Source of the DNA: CAMYOC01 sp963704875
GTDB taxonomy: Bacteria; Pseudomonadota; Gammaproteobacteria; Steroidobacterales; XN24
Assembly (NCBI GenBank): GCA_963704875.1
Contig: CAVPIA010000008.1
Coordinates: 1,674,001-1,738,000, forward strand
DNA: 64,000 nucleotides
Reading direction: 5' to 3'
Position 1 is the stretch's first letter; each line of letters starts with the position of its first letter. Positions 7,392 to 16,689 of the stretch are shown piece by piece. The notes beneath the pieces are model-generated. The model was not told the DNA's origin. It did no database searches and worked only from the letters and a program-made list of their open reading frames with translations. The position numbers were made by a program, and so were the translations under genes.

Positions 7392-8963
7392 CTAGCCGCG
7401 CTCCTCATGCACCCGCTGCAGGACCTCTTGTCTGAGCTGCTCGCGATCAAGCGTGAGCTTGTAGGCCAGGTAATACTGCATCACCCGGCGTACGTAGTTT
7501 ACGGTTTCGCTGCCAACGCTCTTGCGGACTTCGACCTCTACATTGTCGAACCACTTGTCGGGATCGAGGCCATTTGCCTGCGCGCGCCGGCGTAACTTGC
7601 GAATCCGGGTCTCCCCGGCGTTGTAGCTGGCCAAAGCCAGTAACCACTGGTCCATGCTGTCAATCCTGCCGTCGTCGAATTCGTCGGCGAGCTTGCGCAT
7701 GTAGCGGGCACCCGCGCGCACACTTCCGTCCAGCGTTTTAAAGTTTTTTACACCGACGGCAGCAGCCGTGGCCGGCAAGACCTGCATGATTCCCACCGCG
7801 CCGGCGGAGCTGACGGTGTCATTGTTCAGTCTCGACTCCTGGTACGCCTGCGCCGCCAGTTGCAGCCAGTCGAAACCATACTCATCGGCATATTTCCTGA
7901 ACACGTCGGCGTTCGATGTCAGCTCGCGGATACGGTCGCTGGCCAGGGCGTTCGAGACTCGTTTCGGATTGCCAAGATAGCGGTTGCGGATCACATTGCC
8001 GGTCTCGGTGCCCACTCCGTTCTTGCTGATAAACTCGTCGACCAGTGCTTTCAGTTGCGGGCTGTCACGTCTGAAGGCCCACGCAATCGAAGCCCCCTCG
8101 CGTACCGCCAGGTTCCGATGCACGGTCAGGTCCGAATAGACCTGCCGCCAGAATTCGGCGACATAGTCATCGCAGACGGTGATGCCGATCATCCCGGCGG
8201 CGGTCATCTCCAGCAGATCATCGGCTTCAAAAACCTCGTGTGCCGGGATGACGACGACGGGATCCATGCCAGCCGCAACCAGTCGCTGGCTGAGTCTTTG
8301 CAGACTCTCGAAATAGGAGCTGGACGCGCGCACGACGACTTCTCTGGCCGACAGGTCGTCGAGCGAAGAAACCGGCAGCGCCAGCGGGCCGGTCACCACG
8401 ACTTCGCGGATATCGGTCAGGATCGGTTTAGAGAATGCGATCTCTTCGCTGCGACTCCGGGTCACGGTAAGACCGCCAGAGGCGATGTCCGCCTCACCGG
8501 AAACCAGCGCTGGCAGCAGACGATCGCGGGTCAGCGGTACCGCGATGACCTTGATTCGGCTCGATCCTTTCAGCCCGAACCTGGTGTTGACGAATTTCTC
8601 CAGCAAGCGGATGGACTCGGCCACAGTGCCGCGTTGCCGCCCATTGTCGATGTAATAAAAAAAGCCGCTGTTCGGGACCGCGACGCGGATCAGCCGACGT
8701 TGCCGCATGCCGTCGAGATCGCCGGTCCATGCCTGCATCAGCGGCATGGTCTCGACCGGCGACTGCAGCGCGGCGGTCTCCTCGGGCTTGTGACCCAGCG
8801 AGGAATTTTCGCTGGGCGCTTGTTGCCCGCAGGCAGCGAGCGCGCCGATCAACATCAGCGCGAGCGTGAAGCGCGCGCGGAGGCCTGAACAGGTGCTTCG
8901 AATACAGTTGTCTGCAGCGTTTTCGCTAGTCCAGGGCCAGCAGACCGCGCAAGCCATACGCAA
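7392..8963 (-). CDS. mltF: Membrane-bound lytic murein transglycosylase F
   Basis: The sequence has a lipoprotein-type signal ending in GALAAC, then a periplasmic solute-binding domain (SBP_bac_3 type, with RLIRVAVPNSGFFYYIDNGR and GEADIASGGLTVT), then a C-terminal SLT lysozyme-like domain. The SLT domain carries AAQAYQESRL with the catalytic glutamate, followed by SAGAVGIMQVLPATA and ALASYNAGE. This order is typical of MltF, an outer-membrane lipoprotein that cleaves peptidoglycan glycan strands. The only in-frame ATG codons ahead of the signal are at 8963 and 8957, which makes a long N-region and overlaps the DUF2474 gene by 38 bases. The real start is therefore uncertain. Confidence 0.88.
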   Translation of the reverse strand: MRMACAVCWPWTSENAADNCIRSTCSGLRARFTLALMLIGALAACGQQAPSENSSLGHKPEETAALQSPVETMPLMQAWTGDLDGMRQRRLIRVAVPNSGFFYYIDNGRQRGTVAESIRLLEKFVNTRFGLKGSSRIKVIAVPLTRDRLLPALVSGEADIASGGLTVTRSRSEEIAFSKPILTDIREVVVTGPLALPVSSLDDLSAREVVVRASSSYFESLQRLSQRLVAAGMDPVVVIPAHEVFEADDLLEMTAAGMIGITVCDDYVAEFWRQVYSDLTVHRNLAVREGASIAWAFRRDSPQLKALVDEFISKNGVGTETGNVIRNRYLGNPKRVSNALASDRIRELTSNADVFRKYADEYGFDWLQLAAQAYQESRLNNDTVSSAGAVGIMQVLPATAAAVGVKNFKTLDGSVRAGARYMRKLADEFDDGRIDSMDQWLLALASYNAGETRIRKLRRRAQANGLDPDKWFDNVEVEVRKSVGSETVNYVRRVMQYYLAYKLTLDREQLRQEVLQRVHEERG

Positions 8964-9117
8964 TCAACAGCCAGACGCCGAGGCTGGCGCACCACAACAG
9001 CGCGAACCAGCCGAGACGCTGCCACACAGATCGGCTCTTCGGGGCAGCCACGCGATTGGCATCAGCGGTAGCGCTGAGCTTCGCGCCAGCCCTGGCATCA
9101 GTGATGGTATCCGGCAT
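8926..9117 (-). CDS. DUF2474-type small membrane subunit of the bd oxidase operon
   Basis: This is a 63-residue peptide with a charged N-terminus and one membrane helix near the C-terminus (GWFALLWCASLGVWLLIAYGL). Its ATG lies inside the last codons of the cioB gene, overlapping it by 20 bases, which implies translational coupling. Small DUF2474 proteins occur after cyanide-insensitive-type cytochrome bd genes and probably play a CydX-like stabilising role. The assignment rests on position and on the W..L..F.LLW..S...W..I.YG pattern. Confidence 0.65.
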   Translation of the reverse strand: MPDTITDARAGAKLSATADANRVAAPKSRSVWQRLGWFALLWCASLGVWLLIAYGLRGLLALD

Positions 9118-10129
9118 CGGCCGCCACCTTGCCCCGGAATACCCAATACACATACCCGGTATAGGCCAGGATGATGGGCAGCATGATGACGGCGCCGACC
9201 AGCAGCAGGCTTTGTGAGTTCGGTGCTGCAGCTGCATCCTGGTAGCTGAGGGTGTACGGCACCATATAGGGATAGATGCCGATCAGCAGGCCGATGAAGC
9301 CGAGCAAGAACAAGCCTCCTGCCAGGAAATGCGGGCGATAGGTATCGCCGCGCCTGACCGAGCGAAATAGCTGCCAGAAACAGACCAGCACCAGGATCGG
9401 GATCGGGCTTAACGGCAACAGGCGAGACCAGTCTACGTCCGGATATCGCAAACCCCAGCGGTCCGCCGCGGCCGCGTCAAGGGCCGGCACCCACAAGCTG
9501 ACGATGAGCATCATCAACAGCACCACGACCGCTGCGGTCAACGCAACTTCGCGCACCCATTTCAGCAATGGACCTTCGGTCTTGATGTTCAGCCAGGTCG
9601 CGCCCAGCAATACATAGCCCCAGACCAGCGAGCAACCCACGACAAAGCTGAACGGCGTCAGCCAGTCGAACATGCCACCGACAAAACGGCCGTTCTCCAG
9701 GTCGATACCCTGGACGACAGCGCCGAGAATCAGGCCCTGGGCGAAAGTAGCGATGACCGAGCCCCAGTGAAAAGCCTGGTCCCAGATGCGTCGGCCGCTC
9801 TCCGAAGCCTTGAACCGGAACTCGAAGGCCACCCCGCGGAAGATCAACGCAATCAACATGAAGCCGATCGGCATATAAACCGCCGGCATCAGGGCTGCAT
9901 AGGCCTTCGGAAAGGCAGCGAACATACCGCCGCCGCCCAGGATCAGCCAGGTCTCGTTACCGTCCCAGACCGGCGCGATCGAATTCATCATCACATCGCG
10001 ATCTTCGTCATGACTGGCAAACGGGAACAGGATGCCGACGCCGAGATCAGCACCGTCCAGAAATACGTACATGAAAACCGCGACGCCCAGGAGTGCGGCC
10101 CAGATCAGCGGCAGATCGATCCCATCCAT
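9098..10129 (-). CDS. cioB: Cytochrome bd-type quinol oxidase subunit II (CIO type)
   Basis: The 343-residue membrane protein has the CydB/CioB N-terminus (LPLIWAALLGVAVFMYVFLDGADLG..), WDGNETWLILGGGGMFAAFP, FRGVAFEFRFK and the late GIYPYMVPY motif. Subunit II pairs with subunit I to form the heme-binding oxidase that reduces oxygen with electrons from quinol without pumping protons. The gene lies 44 bases downstream of cioA and overlaps the DUF2474 peptide gene, so the three form one operon. Subunit II alone does not distinguish CydB from CioB; the name follows subunit I. Confidence 0.92.
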   Translation of the reverse strand: MDGIDLPLIWAALLGVAVFMYVFLDGADLGVGILFPFASHDEDRDVMMNSIAPVWDGNETWLILGGGGMFAAFPKAYAALMPAVYMPIGFMLIALIFRGVAFEFRFKASESGRRIWDQAFHWGSVIATFAQGLILGAVVQGIDLENGRFVGGMFDWLTPFSFVVGCSLVWGYVLLGATWLNIKTEGPLLKWVREVALTAAVVVLLMMLIVSLWVPALDAAAADRWGLRYPDVDWSRLLPLSPIPILVLVCFWQLFRSVRRGDTYRPHFLAGGLFLLGFIGLLIGIYPYMVPYTLSYQDAAAAPNSQSLLLVGAVIMLPIILAYTGYVYWVFRGKVAADAGYHH

Positions 10130-10173
10130 TGCAACGCTCCCTATGCTTGTTGCGTCGGCATCTCGTCCACTGG

Positions 10174-11571
10174 CTACGCTTGCCGCTCGCCCATCAGCGG
10201 CAATGCGGAGCCACGGGTCGGTTCGTCAGGTTTGCCGCTCGGCGGCCCGGCCGGGCCTTCAGCACCCAGCCGCGCCAGCTTGAACATGTACCAGGCGCCT
10301 GCCGCGAACACGATGGCATAGACGAAGATAAACACAATCAGCGATGTGCCCACCGCGGATGCTGTCACTGGTGACACGGAATCAGCTGTAGTCAGCAGGC
10401 CGTATACGGTGTAGGGCTGGCGTCCGACCTCCGCAGTAATCCAGCCGGTGATCACGGCGACGAAACCGGCAGGCAGCGCGAGCACGCACAGGCGCAGAAA
10501 CCAGCGTTGGTTCTCGAGCTTGCTACGCAGCATCAGAAAACTGCCGACGAAGCCGAGGAACAACATGATCATGCCCATGCCGACCATGACACGGAAGCTC
10601 CAGAACACCAGCGCCACCGGTGGCCGTTCTTCCGGCGGCCATTCCTTCAAGCCACGGATCGGTTTGTCGAAGCCGCCGGCAGCAATCAGGCTGCCGATTT
10701 TCGGGATCGAGACAGCATAGTCGTTGCTCTCTGTCTCTTCGTTGGGCATCGCCATCAGGATCAGCGGCGCATCACGTTGATAGCTTTCCCAGTGGGCCTC
10801 GATTGCGGCGAGCTTGGTCGGTTGATATTCGTAGACGTTGAGACCATGTTCATGCCCGGCAATGATCTGTGCCGGCACCACGAGGACGAGAAATCCCAAC
10901 GCCATCTTGGTCATGACCCGGGCCCCCTCGCGTCGGGGGTCTCCCAGTAAATGCCAGGCTCCGACTGCCGCCACTACCGTCGCCGTGGTGCAATAGGCCG
11001 CCAACACCATGTGCACATAGCGATAGGGAAAGGACGGATTGAAAATTACCTCGATCCAGTCCGTAGCGAAAAACACCCCGTCCCTGATCTCGTAGCCGGC
11101 CGGGGTCTGCATCCAGCTATTGGCGGCGAGAATCCAGAACGCCGATACCAGGGTGCCAAACGCGACGATACAGGTGGCGGCGAAATGCAGTTTGGGTCCG
11201 ACCCGGCTATAACCGAAAAGCATGATCCCGAGAAACGATGCTTCGAGGAAAAACGCGGTCAACACTTCATAACCGAGCAACGGGCCAAGGACGTTGCCAG
11301 TCAGTTCCGAGAATAAACTCCAGTTGGTGCCGAACTGGTAGCTCATCACCAGACCGGAAACCACGCCCATGCCAAAAGACACCGCGAAGATCTTGACCCA
11401 GAAGCGATACAGCTTGATATAAACATCGCGGCCGGTCTTCAGGTACAGCCCCTCCAGCATGGCCAGATAGCTGGCCAGCCCGATCGTGAACGCAGGGAAT
11501 ATGATGTGCCAGGCGACGGTGAACGCGAACTGGATACGCGCCAGCAGCAGCATGTCATTGCCATCGATCAT
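10174..11571 (-). CDS. cioA: Cytochrome bd-type quinol oxidase subunit I, short Q-loop (CIO type)
   Basis: The 465-residue protein starts with LARIQFAFTVAWHIIFPAFTIG; His22 corresponds to the heme b595 ligand of the family. GWITAEVGRQPY and the AGHEHGLNVYEYQPTKLAAIEAHW segment are also typical. The segment after GLKEW is very short compared with the roughly 522-residue E. coli CydA, so the quinol loop is the short type found in cyanide-insensitive oxidases. The enzyme offers high-affinity or cyanide/NO-tolerant respiration at the inner membrane. That fits a host that also makes NO during denitrification. Confidence 0.93.
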   Translation of the reverse strand: MIDGNDMLLLARIQFAFTVAWHIIFPAFTIGLASYLAMLEGLYLKTGRDVYIKLYRFWVKIFAVSFGMGVVSGLVMSYQFGTNWSLFSELTGNVLGPLLGYEVLTAFFLEASFLGIMLFGYSRVGPKLHFAATCIVAFGTLVSAFWILAANSWMQTPAGYEIRDGVFFATDWIEVIFNPSFPYRYVHMVLAAYCTTATVVAAVGAWHLLGDPRREGARVMTKMALGFLVLVVPAQIIAGHEHGLNVYEYQPTKLAAIEAHWESYQRDAPLILMAMPNEETESNDYAVSIPKIGSLIAAGGFDKPIRGLKEWPPEERPPVALVFWSFRVMVGMGMIMLFLGFVGSFLMLRSKLENQRWFLRLCVLALPAGFVAVITGWITAEVGRQPYTVYGLLTTADSVSPVTASAVGTSLIVFIFVYAIVFAAGAWYMFKLARLGAEGPAGPPSGKPDEPTRGSALPLMGERQA

Positions 11572-11753
11572 CAGCTAAGTCGTCCTGTGTCTGCGGCGCG
11601 GGCCCGGGTGAGCACGTCTGCGGAAAGCCAAACATCGGGAGACTACTAGAGTAGGGCAAGCGGCGCCGTCATGAAAGTCCTGTCAAAGATGGCAGGCCCG
11701 GATGCAGGCAGAGGGGATCAGATGGGTACCGGGAAGCCAGGTCTGGCGGTCGC

Positions 11754-12785
11754 TTATTCCGACGTCCGCGTAAATAACAGTGTCCTTACAGTGCCGTCGG
11801 TGCCGACCGAACTTAAGGCAAGTTGCCCGGCCAGGAAGCTGAAGCGGGTCGCGGATTGCAGCGTCTGCAGGTAGGCGGTTTCGAGCTCCATGATTGGCGG
11901 CTCGCAGGCCATGCGCGTTCCCGCCAGCATGCCCACGCTGACCTCGCCCGGACCAGCGCCCGCTTCGATGCCAGCAAAATAGTTATTACAACCGCTGTGA
12001 CCCGCGAGGCGCCGATCGTCCAGGCGCAAAGTAATCCGGGCATCGCCGATCATGCTTCGCTCGCCGTCCAGGCGCTGCAGGCGCCAGATCTGTCCAGACC
12101 ATTCATCCACACTCAGGCGGCCAGTGATTTCGTCCCGCTGCCGCACCAGCGAACCGTCCACAAGCTGCCAGCGGGTATCGACAACTTCACCCGGGCAACA
12201 GGCGGGGTCACCGGGTCCGGCCCGGACCAGACGCAGATCTACGCCTCTGTCACTGATTCGGCCGTTAATGATCTGCACCCGGTCACCGAGCAAGGCGGTT
12301 CCCAGATTGATCGGCAGTGATGTCGCATCGCGGCCAACTATCGCAAGGTAAATGCGAGTCCCGGATCCAGCGGCCTGCTCAGCAAGCAACACTGCAGCAC
12401 TTTCGTTTGCGCCGGGGTCGCCAGCGGTCCCGCCTCCGGCGCGGGTATCGTCGGCTTGTGTAAGTTCGCCGATCAGGTAGAAGCCCTCGACCAGGCTCAG
12501 ACGCGGACGCGCGGCACCCCCTTCAACATAGGGTTTACCCAGGTACTCGCCGTTATTCAGGGTGACCGCCGTGTCGTAGACACCGCGATAGCTGGCCGCG
12601 CGCAGTTCATCCAGCGAGGGTGCGGCAGTGCTCTTCATGCGGCTGACTGTGTCGACTTTGCTGTGGGCTTTCTCATTGGCGACCTCATTCGCCGCGCCTT
12701 CGCCCGGGCCGTGGCTGGTGCAACTTGCCTGGCACATGCAGACGATCATCACCGACAAGGCAGCTGCTGAAGAGATCTGGTTCAT
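11754..12785 (-). CDS. META-domain (HslJ-like) lipoprotein
   Basis: The protein of 343 residues has a signal sequence with a lipobox-like CQASC near residues 18-22, a middle region of about 150 residues that resembles NlpE/copper-resistance lipoproteins only loosely, and a C-terminal META domain. The META signature is clear: GHSGCNNYFAGIEAG, then TRMACEP and METAYLQTLQSATRFSF. META proteins such as HslJ are linked to envelope stress and drug tolerance but have no known enzymatic activity. The gene stands alone downstream of the cioAB promoter region. Confidence 0.72.
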   Translation of the reverse strand: MNQISSAAALSVMIVCMCQASCTSHGPGEGAANEVANEKAHSKVDTVSRMKSTAAPSLDELRAASYRGVYDTAVTLNNGEYLGKPYVEGGAARPRLSLVEGFYLIGELTQADDTRAGGGTAGDPGANESAAVLLAEQAAGSGTRIYLAIVGRDATSLPINLGTALLGDRVQIINGRISDRGVDLRLVRAGPGDPACCPGEVVDTRWQLVDGSLVRQRDEITGRLSVDEWSGQIWRLQRLDGERSMIGDARITLRLDDRRLAGHSGCNNYFAGIEAGAGPGEVSVGMLAGTRMACEPPIMELETAYLQTLQSATRFSFLAGQLALSSVGTDGTVRTLLFTRTSE

Positions 12786-12885
12786 GACAATCGTCCTACA
12801 CCAATGACTTTAACAGGATGCCATATCAGGGTGGTGACCGGCGCCGGGTCTGGCTCTGCACCGGCCGGTCTACGGCATTGGCTGT

Positions 12886-15585
12886 CTACAACTTGAGTTG
12901 CAGCGACACCAGCTCCGGATCGTCGGCGGAGCGTTCAACATCGAAACCCAGGCTTTCCGCCAGCCGGATCATGTTTTCATTCTGACGCAGGACGATGCCG
13001 TCCATGTATTCCAGGCGCCGATCTCTGGCGACGTCGATAACATCACTCAACAATTGGCGGGCAATACCCATGCGCTGGAAATCATCCGAGACCACGACCG
13101 CAAACTCACAGCCACGGCCGTCGGGGTAAGTGACATACCGGGCTACGCCGATCTGACGCAGGCTGTCAGCCTCTCCAACCAGCGCGATCAGTGCCATCTC
13201 GCGGTCATAGTCGATCTGGGTAAATCGTGACAGCATCTCGGGCGTGATTTCGGATAAGGCATACATAAACCGCAGGAAACGGGATCGCTCCGAAAGGCCA
13301 TTGACGAAATCCCTTTCCAGCGTCGCGTCTTCTGGTCGGATGGGCCTGATCGTGAGTTTGCTGCCGTCCTTCAGATAGGATTCGGTGATCAGGTTTGACG
13401 GGTAGGGGTGGATCGCCATATGCGCGTAGGGACGGGCACTTGCGCTGGTCTTGCGCACCACCACGCGGGCATCCACAGCTAACGCTCCCTGCGGATCGAC
13501 GATCAGCGGATTGATGTCGAGTTGTTCGACTTCGGGCAGTTCGCAAACCAGTTCCGACATCCGCAGGATCACATCCTCCAGGGCCTGCAGATTGGCGGCC
13601 GGCTTGCCGCGAAACTCTGCCAGGTAACGAGCAGCCCGACTCTGCTCTATCATGCGACGGGCCAGGTAACGGTTGAGAGGCGGCAGCGCGATTGCACGGT
13701 CCCGAATGACCTCCACCATGGTGCCACCCAGACCAAAGCTGATCACCGGGCCGAACACCGGATCGGTCATCACACCCAGCATCAGTTCGCGCCCGTCGGC
13801 CGGATGCCACATGGGTTCGATCAGCACACCATCGATGTCGGCTTCCGGCTGTAGTGCGCTGACCTTGGCGACCATTTCCTTGTAGGCCTGACGGACCTCG
13901 CTGCCATTATTCAGGCCCAGGCGCACGCCGCCCGAGTCCGATTTGTGGGTGATATCCGATGAGTGGATCTTCATCGCCACCGGATAGCCGATCTCCTCAG
14001 CGATAGCGAGCGCTTCAGTCGCTTTGTGTGCGGGCATGCTCTTCAGGATCGGGATCCCGAACGATGCCAGCAGGGCCTTCGATTCGGCCAGGTCGAGCAC
14101 GCTGCGGCCGCTGGCCAGGACCTCCTCGATGATCAGTCTGGCTCCGGTGGCGTCCGGCGCACTCTCCTGACTGACTGGTTCGGGGACCTGCAGCAACAGT
14201 TGCTGATTCGCGTTGTATGTGGCGGCCGCGGCAAAGGCTTCTACCGCGCCCTCCGGGGTGGTGTAGGTAGGTATGCCATGATCGACCAGCAGCTTGCGGC
14301 TGCTGCGCATGGACTGGTCTCCCATCCAGCATGTCAGCACCGGTTTGCGAGATTTGCCGGCCAGCTCGGCCACCGCTTCCGCCACCGGCAGAGGCCGGGT
14401 GATGGCTTGTGGCAGCAGGATCGCCAGTACCGCGTCGACGCCGGGATCCGCCAGGCAGGCGGCGACGGTCGCCGAGTAACGATCCGCATCGGCATCTCCA
14501 AGGACATCAACCGGGTTTCCCGAGGCCGCGGCCGCCGGCAGAAACTTTTTCAGCTGGCTGCGGGTTTCTTCGCTTAATTTTGCCAGCTGCAGCCGCCTGT
14601 CGGCGACCTGGTCCGCCGCGATGACGCCGGGCCCGCCACCGTTGGTCACGATAGCCAGACGCGGACCCTCAGTACGCACCCCCGCATGCAGCGTCGCTGC
14701 CACCGCAAACAGGCTGGCGTATTCCCTGACCCGCACCACGCCTGCGCGGTTCAGGGCCGCATCAAACACATCGTCGGCGCCAACCAGCGCACCAGTATGA
14801 GAAACTGCTGCCTGCATGCCCTCGGCATGGCGCCCGGCTTTCATCACTACGACAGGTTTAGCCCGCGACGCGGCGCGCAAAGCGCTCATGAATTGACGGC
14901 TTTCATGGATGCCTTCGATGTACATCATGATGGCGTCCGTATCCGAGTCCATCACCAGAAAATCGAGGATTTCGCCAAAATCGACGTCCGCCGATATGCC
15001 GGTAGAGATCACATTGGAGAAACCGATACCCCTGGGTCCGGCCCAATCGAGCAGCGCGGTACACACAGCGCCGGATTGTGAGACCAGCGCCAGCCGTCCG
15101 CGACGTGGCGTACTTTGGCTGAAGCTCGCATTGAGCCGCAGCGAGGGACGGATGATGCCCAGACAATTGGGACCCAGGAACCGGATCCCATAACGCTTGG
15201 CTTTCTTGAGCACCGCCTTTTCAAGCACCTCCCCGGCACGGCCGGTCTCGCGGAATCCGGCCGACAGGATGACCGCAAAGCGGATGCCCTTCTCTCCGCA
15301 TTGAGCCAACACCGCTGGAACCACCTTGGCCGGCGTCGCGATTACCGCCAGATCCGGCACCTGGGGCAGGGCGCCCACATCGGGGTAGCAGCGCCGGTTC
15401 TGAACCTTCTGGTATTCGGGGTTGACCGGGAACACCCGGCCCTTGAAGCGCGCTTTGAGCAGGTTGGCCAGGACCACCGAGCCGATCGAGCCCTCGCGTT
15501 CGCTGGCGCCGATCAGAGCCACGGACCGAGGCTGGAATATATTGGCGATATCGAGGCCGAACCGCTGCTTGGGAGGACGCTTCAT
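12886..15585 (-). CDS. Pat-like protein lysine acetyltransferase (ADP-forming acyl-CoA synthetase domains fused to GNAT)
   Basis: From the ATG at 15585 (MKRPPKQRF) this is about 899 residues. It starts with a CoA-binding domain (IFQPRSVALIGAS), continues with the succinyl-CoA synthetase-like region (VSHTGALVGADDVFDAAL), an ATP-grasp domain (YPVAMKIHSSDITHKSDSGGVRLGL) and ends with a GNAT domain whose acetyl-CoA loop reads QRMGIA. This order and length match Pat/YfiQ enzymes that acetylate lysines of acetyl-CoA synthetase and other proteins. The histidine of the SHTGA motif is present, so residual synthetase activity cannot be excluded. A longer frame from 15699 would overlap the divergent deacetylase gene and is less likely. 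Confidence 0.85.
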   Translation of the reverse strand: MKRPPKQRFGLDIANIFQPRSVALIGASEREGSIGSVVLANLLKARFKGRVFPVNPEYQKVQNRRCYPDVGALPQVPDLAVIATPAKVVPAVLAQCGEKGIRFAVILSAGFRETGRAGEVLEKAVLKKAKRYGIRFLGPNCLGIIRPSLRLNASFSQSTPRRGRLALVSQSGAVCTALLDWAGPRGIGFSNVISTGISADVDFGEILDFLVMDSDTDAIMMYIEGIHESRQFMSALRAASRAKPVVVMKAGRHAEGMQAAVSHTGALVGADDVFDAALNRAGVVRVREYASLFAVAATLHAGVRTEGPRLAIVTNGGGPGVIAADQVADRRLQLAKLSEETRSQLKKFLPAAAASGNPVDVLGDADADRYSATVAACLADPGVDAVLAILLPQAITRPLPVAEAVAELAGKSRKPVLTCWMGDQSMRSSRKLLVDHGIPTYTTPEGAVEAFAAAATYNANQQLLLQVPEPVSQESAPDATGARLIIEEVLASGRSVLDLAESKALLASFGIPILKSMPAHKATEALAIAEEIGYPVAMKIHSSDITHKSDSGGVRLGLNNGSEVRQAYKEMVAKVSALQPEADIDGVLIEPMWHPADGRELMLGVMTDPVFGPVISFGLGGTMVEVIRDRAIALPPLNRYLARRMIEQSRAARYLAEFRGKPAANLQALEDVILRMSELVCELPEVEQLDINPLIVDPQGALAVDARVVVRKTSASARPYAHMAIHPYPSNLITESYLKDGSKLTIRPIRPEDATLERDFVNGLSERSRFLRFMYALSEITPEMLSRFTQIDYDREMALIALVGEADSLRQIGVARYVTYPDGRGCEFAVVVSDDFQRMGIARQLLSDVIDVARDRRLEYMDGIVLRQNENMIRLAESLGFDVERSADDPELVSLQLKL

Positions 15586-15686
15586 CGGGTTTCCTGATTC
15601 GACGGCACTGGAACAACAGCGCCACATGGGACAGGCTCCAAGTATGCCAGTAGACTCTTGGCTGGATATTGACTTGGGCCGGGTTC

Positions 15687-16610
15687 GTGAGCACCGCATT
15701 TATCACTCATCCGATTTTCCGTCAGCATGTCATGCAAGACGGCCACCCGGAGTGCCCGCGGCGACTGAGCCTGATAGAAGACCAGCTGCAGGCAGAGGGG
15801 ATCGCTGATTTCCTGCGCCATTATCAGGCACCGATGGCCAGCCGCGCGCAGCTGGAGCGGGTCCATCAACCAGCCTATCTGGATGCCCTGGCTGCGGCCT
15901 CTCCAAGCGAAGGTCTGGTGCAGGTAGATCCGGATACAGCAATGTGCCCAAACACCTTGCACGCGGCATTGCATGCCGCTGGCGCCGTGGTCCAGGCCGT
16001 GGATCTGGTGATGTCCGGCGAAGTAGAGAATGCGTTTTGTTGTGTGCGCCCACCGGGTCACCATGCGGAGTCAGCGGCCGCTATGGGCTTCTGTTTCCTG
16101 AACAACGTTTCGGTGGGTGCGGCCCACGCGATAGCGGAACACGGTTTGTCCCGGGTCGCGATACTGGATTTCGATGCGCACCATGGCAATGGCATCGAGG
16201 ACATTTTCGCTGACGAGCCCCGCGTGCTGGTGTGCTCGACCTATCAGCATCCGCTGTATCCTTTCTCGGGGGCGCCGACGGTCTCGGGGCACATCATCAA
16301 CGTGCCGCTCGCGGCCGGTACCCGTGGCCAGGACTATCGGGCCGCCATCTCTCAACACTGGCTGCCTGAGCTGGATCGCTTCCGGCCGCAGCTGATCATG
16401 GTGTCTGCCGGTTTTGACGGCCATGCAGAAGACAGCGCGACCGACCTGCTGCTAAACGACCGGGATTTCGAGTGGCTGACCCTGCAGATCATGGATCTGG
16501 CCGCCCGTCACGCGGGTAAGCGGCTGATCTCCTGTCTCGAAGGCGGCTACGCAGCGGGGGCGCTGGAGCGATGCGTCGCATTGCATTTGAGGACTCTGGC
16601 CGGAATCTAA
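15687..16610 (+). CDS. HDAC-family (AcuC/acetylpolyamine amidohydrolase-like) deacetylase
   Basis: The protein has about 307 residues and all family landmarks in order: HPECPRRL, the active-site pair in RPPGHHAE, the zinc-binding DFDAHHGNG, and MVSAGFDGH, closing with CLEGGYAAGAL. Such enzymes remove acetyl groups from lysine or polyamines using zinc. I take the GTG at 15687 (VSTAFITHPIF); an in-frame TTG at 15669 is the alternative. It diverges from the Pat-like acetyltransferase gene with only about 100 bases between them, so the pair could write and erase the same modification. Confidence 0.88.
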   Translation: MSTAFITHPIFRQHVMQDGHPECPRRLSLIEDQLQAEGIADFLRHYQAPMASRAQLERVHQPAYLDALAAASPSEGLVQVDPDTAMCPNTLHAALHAAGAVVQAVDLVMSGEVENAFCCVRPPGHHAESAAAMGFCFLNNVSVGAAHAIAEHGLSRVAILDFDAHHGNGIEDIFADEPRVLVCSTYQHPLYPFSGAPTVSGHIINVPLAAGTRGQDYRAAISQHWLPELDRFRPQLIMVSAGFDGHAEDSATDLLLNDRDFEWLTLQIMDLAARHAGKRLISCLEGGYAAGALERCVALHLRTLAGI

Positions 16611-16689
16611 CCGCCGGGATTTGTTGTTGACGCGGGCACGGACGCCGCCCATCCTGAAGACTGGATAGTTTGCTGAGCGACCAGATTCG

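Noticed and set aside
7860..8888. 342-codon plus-strand frame opposite mltF
   Set aside because: MltF on the other strand is well supported by its lipobox, binding domain and SLT domain. The plus frame is rich in His, Gln and Arg without any motif.
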